Shown: positions 1 to 8,200 of the stretch, piece by piece
Layout of the letters: every line of letters starts with the position of its first letter
How positions within the stretch are numbered: the first letter of the stretch is position 1
Assembly (NCBI GenBank): GCA_940337035.1
Contig: CALNHX010005276.1
Span: 46,097 to 110,096 of the forward strand
Direction of reading: 5' to 3'
Source of the DNA: Agriotes lineatus
Lineage: Eukaryota; Arthropoda; Insecta; Coleoptera; Elateridae
Length of the DNA: 64,000 bases
Notes under the pieces: generated by a model
The model's database searches: none
What the model saw: only the letters and a program-made list of their open reading frames with translations
Told to the model about the DNA's origin: nothing
Position numbers and translations under genes: made by a program

Positions 1-127
1 AACCGAATCTTGGATGCTTACCATATTTGCAATGTTCTCGTCCTCTGGCTGTTGAGGTTTGGGGTTGTTCTTGATTTTGTAAATATAATGAGAAGAGCTT
101 TACACAATATTGATTACATCACATCAA

Positions 128-612
128 TAAAGGAGAACGATCCAAACGTGTGTGTCCGTCACGACAATTGCAGACGCGATGTCCTCCATTTGCGTTTGCA
201 TCAATTTCGCTGTCGCCTCGATTTCGCGACCGGGGCGGATCCCCGAGGGCCCTCTTAGAGAGGGGCGGATTCCCGAGGGCCCCCTTGGAGAAGGGCGGAG
301 CCCTGAAGGCTCCCTTGGAGAGGGGCGGAGCCCCGAGGACCCTTTTGGAGAGGAGAGGAGCCCCAAGGGCCCCGTTGGAGAGGGGCGGAGCCCCGAGGGC
401 CTCCTTGGAGAGGAACGGAGCTCCGAGGGTTCCCTTGGAGAGGGGCGGAGCCCCGAAGGACCCTTGGAGAGGGGCGGAGCCCCGATGCCTCTCTTGGAGA
501 GGGGCGAAGCTACGAAGGCTCCCTTGGAGAGGGGCGGAGCCCCGAGGGCCCCCTTGGAGAGGGGAGGTACCCCAAGGACCCCCGTGGAAGGGGGGTGGAG
601 CCGCGAAAGCTC
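128..612. repeat. GC-rich ~30-bp minisatellite with conserved leader (locus 1)
   Basis: A leader of about 105 bases (128-235) precedes roughly twelve tandem copies of a ~30-bp unit from about 236 to 612. The unit contains GGGGCGGAGCCCC, a 5-bp inverted repeat around GGA, followed by GAGGGCCC and CTTGGAGA. Copies differ by a few substitutions and occasional one-base indels. The array is far richer in G+C than its AT-rich surroundings. Because the unit is close to 30 bases, long open frames appear on both strands by arithmetic, and I do not treat them as genes. The same leader plus array occurs at 50622-51325, so this is a dispersed repeat rather than a single-locus satellite. Its origin is unknown to me. 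Confidence 0.85.
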
Positions 613-615
613 CTT

Positions 616-940
616 GTACTTTCGTAAAAATCTCGTGAAAGTTTTTATACAGTGTCTTCAGAAATGATCAAACGTTTTTGAGTGGTCATGGTTATACAAC
701 GTATGAATAATATGTTGGTGGCACTATAAGTCTATGTCAAATTCGAGGTTAACAGGTTAGGTTTTCCGTCAGTTTTGACACAGACTGACGCACAACCTAA
801 CCTGCTAACCTCCGATTTGACATAGACTTATAGTGCCACCAACATATTATTCATACGTTGTATAACCATGACCACTCAAAAACGTTTGATCATTTCTGAA
901 GACACTGTATAAAACTTTCACGAGATTTTTACGAAAGTAC
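616..940. mobile_element. palindromic foldback MITE, family F1 copy 1
   Basis: A 325-bp near-perfect palindrome. The left arm begins GTACTTTCGTAAAAATCTCG and the right arm ends in its reverse complement; the centre lies around 775-785. Arms of about 158 bases are almost identical, which suggests recent formation or gene conversion between arms. Inner parts carry GTTGGTGGCACTATAAGTC and an AGGTTAGGTTTT motif. Shorter relatives with the same inner sequence lie at 12531-12687 and 62800-62945. It carries no coding capacity, so it is best read as a non-autonomous foldback element. It directly abuts the end of the minisatellite. I could not identify a convincing target-site duplication. Confidence 0.85.
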
Positions 941-1106
941 AAAATCGGAGCCATAGACATACAAAATAATAGATGCGCAAACGAAGCGTAACAAATATAA
1001 ATACTGAAATTGGGAGAAAGAATAAACAAAAAATCGTTCCTGAAAAAATAAGCTTAGATATGCAATATGAAAAACAACAATTTGATTTAAAAAAATCAAA
1101 AAACAA

Positions 1107-1300
1107 TTCAACTTTGATTAGTACTGTGTATTTCCACCTCTAGCTCTTATTACAGCTTCCATTCGTCATGGCCTGCTGTTTATGAGGTCTTGGATAAACT
1201 GTTGTGGTGTTAATTCCCTTCTTCAGAGAGGGCAACCCGAAAATCATTAAAATTATTCTTAACACGTCGTCCCAACATGTCCCATAGATGTTCAATTGAA
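1107..1300 (-). pseudogene. Tc1-like transposase C-terminal fragment
   Basis: Read on the minus strand in shifting frames, this gives IEHLWDMLGRRV (around 1258-1295) and then QFIQDLINSRP-stop-RMEAVIRARGGNTQY (around 1110-1185). Both match the conserved end of Tc1-type DDE transposases, where the E of the IE(H/N)LW motif is the third catalytic residue and the R-A-R-G-G block ends the protein. At least one stop and frame changes interrupt it, and no N-terminal or first two catalytic parts are visible nearby. It is a dead fragment. Confidence 0.7.
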
Positions 1301-1499
1301 AGACATTTAAAAATGATCTGTTGTATAAAAATATATTTAAAAAAAAATGATCCAGATTTTTTGGAAGGGAGTGTATGTCTGCGTTCTTCGATAGAGAGTA
1401 TGACACTGGCTGTTCAATGTATTTCAGGGCTGTAGATAGACATGACCTATTTACAATAATTTAAAAATCTCAACAAAAAACGATATTTATGGAATAAGT

Positions 1500-2700
1500 G
1501 TTCACAGTTTAAAACTTAGCGGTCACTTGCTATTAAATGTTCTAGGTAATATCACATACAGCTCTTTATCAGAGGGTTGTTGTGCTTCAATTTTAAAACT
1601 AGCAAACATTTTCCCAGTTCCCAATAAAGGACCTAAAGACCTCCCCAACGTTTTAGGCAGATATCAGTGTACCATTGCTTTTCAAAAATATACGAGACTG
1701 TTATGTATATAATCAGTTAATTAACCAGTAAGATAAAAAACAATTATTTCTCAACAGTACGGCATTAGGAAAAAATTATCTGCATCAGATCTTTAACTTC
1801 TATAAAAAGCGCTTTTTAAAATAATGAAAAATGTTTACGAGTATGTACAGATTTAAGTGCTGTTTTTAACTGCATAGAGCATAATATATTATTGGACAAA
1901 TTGGATTATGGAGCAAGAGGCGTCGCATTAGCACTGATAAGATCCTACCCATCAAATAGTTTTCAGTGATAGCCAAGTGAGTGTTGCGCAGTTCATAAAA
2001 AGAGGAGTTCCTCAGGGGTCAACGTTGGGCCCTCTTATTTTCTTAATCCATATAAATGATCTACCAAACATTTTTAATAAAAATATAGCTACAATTATGT
2101 ATGTGTACCTATAGCGTTTGAAGTTTGTATTAAAATAGAAAAGTGTCCAGTAACAATCCTTGGGGAGGTCATGGATCAATCCAAAAATTGATTTCTTGCA
2201 AACCAGCATGTACTAAATGAGAACAAAACTAAATCATTGAAGTTCGAGGTCAGACTCATTTAACGAAAATATTATTCCTGAAGGGCAGTCTACAAAATTC
2301 TTAGGAATTAATATAGATGTTAGGCTGATGTGAAACGATCATGTTAATAAGCTGCGTAAAAGGCTAAAACTACTCATTAACCAGCCAGCAGCAGTAACTA
2401 CTCATTACACACTTTTTGAATCAGTTATGAGGTACGGTATATCTGTTTAGTGCTCAGCTGCTCACATTCATTTAAATAAAATTTTCCTAATTAGAAAAAT
2501 GTAGTAAGATCTATTGTAAGTGCTTAGTGTGCGGAATTTTGAGTGCCAATATTGAAAAATGTGAACATTATGACACTTTTTTCATTGATAATACTTAACA
2601 AAACATCCTATTACGGCGCAAGCACACATCTATGACACCAGAAATAAAACTGATTTAAAAATTCCAGAAACATGGTTATATTATTCTTTTTCTAAAACTC
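1500..2700 (+). pseudogene. degraded LINE reverse transcriptase relic
   Basis: Pieces of a non-LTR reverse transcriptase are recognisable in several frames: an NIFPV-KGPKDLPN block near 1600-1650; DLSAVFNCIEHNILLDKLDYG near 1850-1915 (the first RT catalytic region); KRGVPQGSTLGPLIFLIHINDLPN near 2000-2070 (a classic RT motif); STKFLGINIDVRL near 2290-2330; and a YDTRNK-like tail near 2625. Stops and indels are frequent and the FADD box is lost. The order matches a CR1/Jockey-type ORF2. The relic appears to be interrupted at about 2710 by a younger LINE and may resume at 3841-4016. Confidence 0.75.
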
Positions 2701-2709
2701 TTGCTAACC

Positions 2710-3838
2710 AATGGTTTAATCTAATTAATATTGACTTAAAGAATGTACTAAATATATCCAAAGATCATGCCTTACAGTTAAATCCTAAGAAATTGGTTGC
2801 AATTGTGTTTGGTAGGAAATCTGACAGGCGCACTATTATTGAATCTGCAGATATTAGGATTGACAATGTATCATTGCCGTTGAAAGAAACTGTCAAGAGT
2901 TTAGGTCTAGTAATTGACCATGCCCTGAGGTTTAGTCAACATGTAACCGATTGCATACGCAAATCGTACGCCTCTATCAAAGCTATATATCATACCAGAC
3001 ACCTGTTTAATCAGAAAATTAAGATCCAACTCTGTAACTCTCTGGTCCTGTCTAGAATGAACTACTATGATGCAGTATATGGTCCCTGTCTTACTTCCAT
3101 AGATGTTAAAAGGATTCAGAAACTACAAAATTCATGTGTACGTCTAATTTTTGGCATTAAAAAACGTGAAAGTGTAACTAAAAAACTGGTAACTTTAAAT
3201 TGGTTAAGTATGTTGCATAGGCGTGTTTTACATTCGTGTTGCCTTTATCATAATTTAATTGTAAATAAATATCCTTCATATCTATATGAAAGGCTAACCT
3301 TCCGTACTGATGTACATAATCTGAACCTCAGATATAAAGGTCTATTAACTCCGCCTATACATCTTACTGCGTTATTTAAACGCTCTTCTTCTTACTGTGT
3401 CGTTAATGGTTACAACAAGCTACCCCTCGATTTAAAGACGTTAAGTATTAGTTCTTTTAAAATTAAATTAAGATTTCTCTTATTCAAATTACAAACGGAG
3501 GGAAACGCCTTTTAAATTAAAAATTTTACTTTAGAAATAAAGTACAGCCACTTTGTCGTAACACCGTGCTTCTTTTTCTTTTTAAATCTTCTTTGTTATT
3601 CTTAATCCATAATCGCAATACTACTTTATACCCGACTGGACAAAAATAAAAATACCTTATGATGGATGATTCAGATAATCGAATTGCAGAACATTATTGT
3701 TCCAACAATTGTTTAGGTTAAGTGGAGCAGGCGGTGGGATTTCCTTCGGATTTCCCTTCGAACTGGACTTCGCCTAGTTCATACGTTTATTTTGTTGTTA
3801 TATTTATTTTTAAATTAATAAAATTATTATTATTATTA
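2710..3838 (+). mobile_element. 5'-truncated LINE (C-terminal RT part and 3' tail)
   Basis: The frame opens around NIDLKNVLNISKDHALQLNPKK and runs to a stop at 3513-3515, followed by a ~320-bp 3' UTR ending in (ATT)n at about 3820-3838. Recognisable blocks are the LNPKK-to-FGRKSDR region, LGLVIDHALRF, MNYYDAVYGPC, RIQKLQNSCVRLIFG, and a C-terminal ALFKRSSSYCVVNGYNKLP segment. These are typical of the thumb and C-terminal region of CR1/L2/Jockey-group ORF2 proteins. The catalytic palm and the endonuclease are absent, as expected of incomplete reverse transcription. The first ATG at 2793 is internal to the family protein, not a true start. Confidence 0.8.
2793..3515 (+). pseudogene. LINE ORF2 C-terminal fragment, uninterrupted frame
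   Basis: This 240-residue open stretch is the intact remainder of the truncated LINE. It lacks the RT FADD box and the endonuclease, so it cannot be an active polymerase. The frame extends upstream of the ATG without a stop through the LNPKK motif, confirming that the Met is not the natural start. The absence of stops over 720 bases suggests that this copy is younger than the relic around it. Confidence 0.75.
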
Positions 3839-3840
3839 AG

Positions 3841-4016
3841 AATGGATAACAATTGATGTTAAACTATATAATGTTTTGCCTTCTGAAGTATAATGTTTGA
3901 ACTGTAAGAAATTTAAAAATCATATTAAAAAAATACTTACTGATGATACCTTATATAGTGTCGATGAATTATTCGGATCTGTGTCTCGTTCGTTGGATAA
4001 CGGAGATACCTAACAA
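3841..4016 (+). pseudogene. LINE ORF2 C-terminal tail, probably resumed after nested insertion
   Basis: Translation gives VKLYNVLPSEV-stop-CLNCKKFKNHIKKILTDD followed by LYSVDELF. The pattern (LYN-LPSEVK, KFK-H-KK-L, YSVDEF) is the usual C-terminal end of CR1-group LINE proteins. It begins right after the (ATT)n tail of the truncated LINE, so the most economical reading is that the 1500-2700 relic was split by that insertion. The candidate duplicated target sequences are similar but not identical, so the join is an inference. Confidence 0.5.
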
Positions 4017-4429
4017 GTGTTATAGTATCGTGTATTAAAAAAAAACTCATTTAGGGTAGACCTTGGAAAGAAAGATGGACAATTTAGTCATGTCTTAACT
4101 TTAGTCTGTAGGTGAATGTCAGATTGTATTTTGTTTATGAAAACATCCGTCACTGTGACAGGTAAAAGTTTACACTGCATTAAGTTTACTTGCATCAAGC
4201 AAAAAGGAAGGAAAATAAGATGGCATTTACACAACTACTGTATTACTCATAACGGTCAATTGTTTTTATTAAGTGTTTTGTACATTTTTAGGAAAATAGT
4301 TCAAGATCAAGATGTAATTTAGTTCTCTCTGACTTATGGTAGTTCATTTGCTTCAATGAGTATGTATCAAGTTATGACAAACTTCAATTCGATCATGGCA
4401 TGCTGCAAATGAGTTTTTTTTAAACACAC

Positions 4430-4612
4430 GATATTATCTGTTTATTACACAGGGTATTTTAAATGTTAATCTGAACTTGCTCTTTTGATAGCCTCAACAA
4501 CTTTAATAATACAATTACTTTTTAGTTCATCTAATCGTTAAAACTATACATGTTTTGTTATGCTTTTAATTGGTTACCTGTTACCAATAAATGCGATTAT
4601 TATTATTATTAA
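4430..4612 (+). repeat. possible LINE 3' end with (ATT)n tail
   Basis: An AT-rich stretch ends in ACCAATAAATGCG followed by (ATT)n at about 4592-4612. The arrangement resembles the 3' UTR and tail of the LINE ending at 3838. No protein-coding part can be read in front of it, so this is only a tentative 3' fragment. Confidence 0.35.
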
Positions 4613-5879
4613 ATACATATTACAAATGTTACAAATACATCTAGATTACATTGTGATGATACAACTATACTATGTTAGTAGATAAAATTAAAATTTGTAA
4701 AAGAAAATGGGATGTGATTACAATCCATTTTAACCGATGAGAATAGTCGAGGATATTTAAAGTTTCCTGAATAAATCTGAGTTAAAGCAATTTAGTAAGT
4801 GAATGATAGCTATTGAAAGGTTATAGTCAGTTTTAAAATAAAGACAATATTTTAAATCTGGTTTAAGAAGCAATGACAAATGCAAAATTCTACCCTTAGT
4901 AGAACTAAAGTAGGTAGATATCAAATAAGAATATAGACTAGAAGGCATTAAGAATGAAAATGTGGTAGTTAGGAAGCTTGTTTCCCATTATTAGAAAATA
5001 ACAACATGAAAAACATATACAGAAAATCGTTTTGGTCTGATTAAAAATATCGAATTTAACCCTCTTTTAATGTAAAATGCCTTTGCTTATTTAAAAAGGA
5101 TAATCTAAATCTACGTGGTACATAAAAAGTGAAATATTAAGAAGCAAGAGAAGCAAAGAATTTAATTACAGAAGATAATTGCCAAGTGGTAAAACATAAT
5201 GGATACAAGGATTGTTATTTACAAGTGAATAATTGAAGAATTAATTGGAACAGTTTTATTGAGAAGAATACATTTGACAAGTACCTAACATAAATAGAAA
5301 GGGGTTACATCAATCTATTTGCTGCTGAGTGGAGAGTCCAGAAGAGTGTTGGTGAAGCGAGAGGGTACATTCCAAAAGGTAGTCGCAGAGACAGGAGGAT
5401 ATCTGGGATTACTTGGTTGGCTGGTTACTGTCAAAGATTTTGGGTTCATAGTGTGGACCAAGCCAGAGACTAGTTGTCTGTTCGTGAGAGCTGCTGCATT
5501 GCAGGTAGCTGCTTAGGGGGGTTGATTGTGACGAAAGGATAGGTTGCAGTCTTGAACATTTTGGAAGTGAAATATACAAGGTGGATAATTTCTTATAGTA
5601 TACCAACTAGAAAGCAAATAAAGACAATTTAAAAAGTGACATTAATTAAGATACAATAACTTACTGTATTATTTAACGTTGTGGTGTGCCATTCTATAAA
5701 TTGGGCGTTTGTCATTGAGATTTAAAAATTGTTGTTGACATTTGGTTGACATTAGAAGTGACGTTTAATTTGAATGGTTTTAAAAATATTTGAAAATCAC
5801 TATTTCAGAATAAAGTAACTAGATAATTGAACCTAACCCTGAAAGAGTTTCATGCACTATCATATCAATATTTGAAAGT
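4613..5879. other. no recognisable feature
   Basis: About 1.27 kb of AT-rich sequence. Short open frames occur on both strands, but none resembles a known protein or shows splice-site context that I can defend. I see no terminal inverted repeats or simple-repeat tails here. Confidence 0.5.
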
Positions 5880-6445
5880 TTGCATATTAAAAGGCACAAT
5901 TCAATTTAAATAGAATAGCCGGTGCAATATATTCTACTGCTGCGTTGGTTGCAGTTAGGAAGTCTGTCGAGGGCTCTGGTGTTACATTCTTGTACAATGT
6001 GTTGGAGTGTCTGCCTGTCTGACCCACATCTGCACATCTTCCATGGTAAGTGCATATCCTGTTGATGCCTGACAAATTTTGCAAGGCGTTTCAGTGATAT
6101 AAGACCTGGTTCGTTATTTTGGGAGGCAGTTGTTTATTCAGTATTGTTCCCATGATTGAAATGTCTGTTATGTCATGGTGGACAGAAAGCTGGGGATCAT
6201 CATTAATGTTTTGGTATGCACGAATTAGCGCGGTTGATGTGGTGACGGGATGTGACTCAGGGTTGACAGCCAGTAGCTGGGAATCGAATCAATGGTGCCA
6301 ATGATGGATGCAGTTGTACATAAATCTTTCTAGTGTGTGCACTGTTCAGTCAAAAGGGTACACAATATTCTGCTGTCGAAAAAAAAACAGGCTTCGCACT
6401 GATGTATGCAGGGTGTCAGCAGAGGAGCCCTATGTGCCACACAAT
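5880..6445 (-). pseudogene. older minus-strand LINE, 3' half (split by insertion)
   Basis: On the minus strand the sequence reads, in broken frames, CGT-stop-GSSADTLHTSVRSLFF, STAEYCV, LPWKMCRCGSDRQTLQHIVQECN and a C-terminal tail. The last block is the Cys-His motif (C-x-C-G, QT-HI-C) near the C-terminus of one group of arthropod LINE proteins, and the first block is the thumb region just downstream of the RT domain. It continues the reading interrupted at 11234. The two halves flank the younger plus-strand LINE at about 6446-11231. Confidence 0.65.
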
Positions 6446-6559
6446 AACATAACCCAGTGACACAATAGGAAACACATTTTGCAAGTAATTGCAATTTGAC
6501 TTCCTATTACATTTAAATTATTTACTACTGGTAGTGAACTTGACCTCAATTTCGTTGAA

Positions 6560-8200
6560 ATGGCTAATTTCAAATGCGATGCTTGCCAAAAAGTCTTCCT
6601 GGATGTTAAGGACAAATATAAACTAAAGTGTAGCGGCGAATGTAGGCGCATATTTTGCATGGCATGCAGTGGATTTGACAAAACCACATTAAAAACGATT
6701 TCACAACAAAAAAATCACCAACTGCGATATTTTTGCGTTCTATGTGATTCTCCCAATCTAAAATATCTGCATGAAAAAGTTTCACAATTAACAAGGGACC
6801 AAGTACCAAAAGATAACATCGAGGCTATAGGGTCACTAATTAAGAAAGTGGCTGATGCAATTCCGATTATTACGGAAACACACGAATTGGTATATAACCA
6901 AGATTCAAAGCTAGATTTGCTTCATAAAAGAGTTGAGGAAATTTACTCGATGTGTCAGTCCTTCACTGATTGTGGCCCACAATCAATTAGAAAAAGTTTA
7001 AACGGCATGCAGCAGGATCTTTTCAATCTCTCCTCAGTCTTCTTCAACAGCAATGAAGACCAAATCAAAATACAGGTACACGATCCATCTTCAAGTGAAA
7101 TTGGGAAAAACATAGAAGGGATACAACATAAGTTAACAAAAATATCAGAGTCCATGGCGGAGTTCCGAATAAGACTGAAAACCCTAAAATCTCCAGGTGT
7201 TGCTTCTTCAACTTCACAACCGACTCCAATTCAAACATCAAAGTCTTGTATGTCAGTTGGCACCCAAACAACAGAACTATCTCCTAGTTTGAGTGGCCCA
7301 AAACCAGTGTCAAATTTAACATTACCTACTCAAGATGGAAAAGTAGGCAAAAGTGAATGGCAGTATGTGATTGTGAGAAACCTTCCATCGTACTATAACA
7401 GCAATCACATAGTACATTATATTAAAGATAAGTTGGGAGTGTCGGACTTTATAAGATGCTACCCCCTATTAAAACAATCAGAAAATGCAGCGGATATAAC
7501 ATACAAGATTGGCACCATAAACAGAAAGTCTGCCGCTCGATTAGCAGAAGAGCAGTTCTGGCCTGCTGGTGTATCGGTAAAGTGGTCAGTAGAAAGAAAA
7601 TGCCATCTTGAGAAAAATCCTAGCGAAGGAAATGAAATGCAGCTGGACAAAGTGAAGAAAAATACAACTAAAGAATTCACTACTCAAGAGAAGATTCTAA
7701 GGCTTCATTCTGATGGGGAGGCTATAGCAGCTGGCAAACAACACACCTTTAAAGAAAATCAACCCATAAAATTTGTGAGTGCAGGCATCCAGAAAACAAA
7801 TCTCACAGTAGATGCAATGACTCCGCCAAGGGTGAAACTGACAATGCAATCTGCCACCGATGAAGGCCGGTACCTTTTGGCTCGTCTGCGGGAACCAGCA
7901 ATAATGAATGCCGTCAGGTTGTACATATCCTATCTACATGAACAACCGCAATCAGTTTGTCACGAGGGCTTCACAAATGCTTCTCTAAGGGTATTTTTAG
8001 CTTCTGAGGGCCTTCCTGTAGACGTGGAGTCGCTAAAACAATTATACAAGAAGTACTTTGAAGCGTATGGCATAGGATCTTCTACTGCATCGGCGGACCT
8101 TGCAACCTACAAATCATTTGTCTCCTCCCAACATCTAATACGCCTACAACAATCCAGGGAAAGCTATGGCAAATACTACTCGCCAAAACGAAATTTTTAA
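6560..8200 (+). CDS. LINE ORF1 protein with N-terminal PHD-type zinc finger
   Basis: An intact 546-codon frame. Residues 6-62 carry eight cysteines at 6, 9, 24, 28, 33, 36, 59 and 62, the spacing of a PHD-like or treble-clef finger, as known in ORF1 proteins of CR1-group LINEs. Residues 105-215 are probably helical and are followed by a Ser/Thr/Pro-rich linker. Residues about 262-348, starting WQYVIVRNLPSYYNS, resemble an RRM-like nucleic-acid-binding fold. The C-terminal ~100 residues are not recognised. The family role is RNA binding and RNP formation with the element transcript. The ATG follows the short 5' UTR directly. The stop TAA is preceded in frame by A AAT TTT, a -1 slippery heptamer leading into ORF2. 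Confidence 0.85.
   Translation: MANFKCDACQKVFLDVKDKYKLKCSGECRRIFCMACSGFDKTTLKTISQQKNHQLRYFCVLCDSPNLKYLHEKVSQLTRDQVPKDNIEAIGSLIKKVADAIPIITETHELVYNQDSKLDLLHKRVEEIYSMCQSFTDCGPQSIRKSLNGMQQDLFNLSSVFFNSNEDQIKIQVHDPSSSEIGKNIEGIQHKLTKISESMAEFRIRLKTLKSPGVASSTSQPTPIQTSKSCMSVGTQTTELSPSLSGPKPVSNLTLPTQDGKVGKSEWQYVIVRNLPSYYNSNHIVHYIKDKLGVSDFIRCYPLLKQSENAADITYKIGTINRKSAARLAEEQFWPAGVSVKWSVERKCHLEKNPSEGNEMQLDKVKKNTTKEFTTQEKILRLHSDGEAIAAGKQHTFKENQPIKFVSAGIQKTNLTVDAMTPPRVKLTMQSATDEGRYLLARLREPAIMNAVRLYISYLHEQPQSVCHEGFTNASLRVFLASEGLPVDVESLKQLYKKYFEAYGIGSSTASADLATYKSFVSSQHLIRLQQSRESYGKYYSPKRNF
8191..8197 (+). promoter_or_regulatory. putative -1 ribosomal frameshift site (AAATTTT)
   Basis: The last two ORF1 codons before the stop are AAT TTT, preceded by A, giving the heptamer A AAT TTT in the X XXY YYZ form needed for simultaneous -1 slippage. 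The -1 frame is exactly the ORF2 frame, which is open across this point (from 8062 to 9297) and has no ATG before the endonuclease domain. A weak stem (AGAAGA 8217-8222 with TCTTCT 8230-8235) lies 19 bases downstream, farther than the usual spacer. Frameshifting is inferred, not shown. Confidence 0.55.

Noticed and set aside
236..612. CRISPR-like array
   Set aside because: Units are contiguous with no unique spacers, the surroundings are eukaryotic, and no cas genes are present.
150..667. Long overlapping open frames of 162 and 171 codons in the first minisatellite
   Set aside because: They are produced by a stop-free repeat unit close to 30 bases and occur in several frames and on both strands; there is no evidence for a protein gene.
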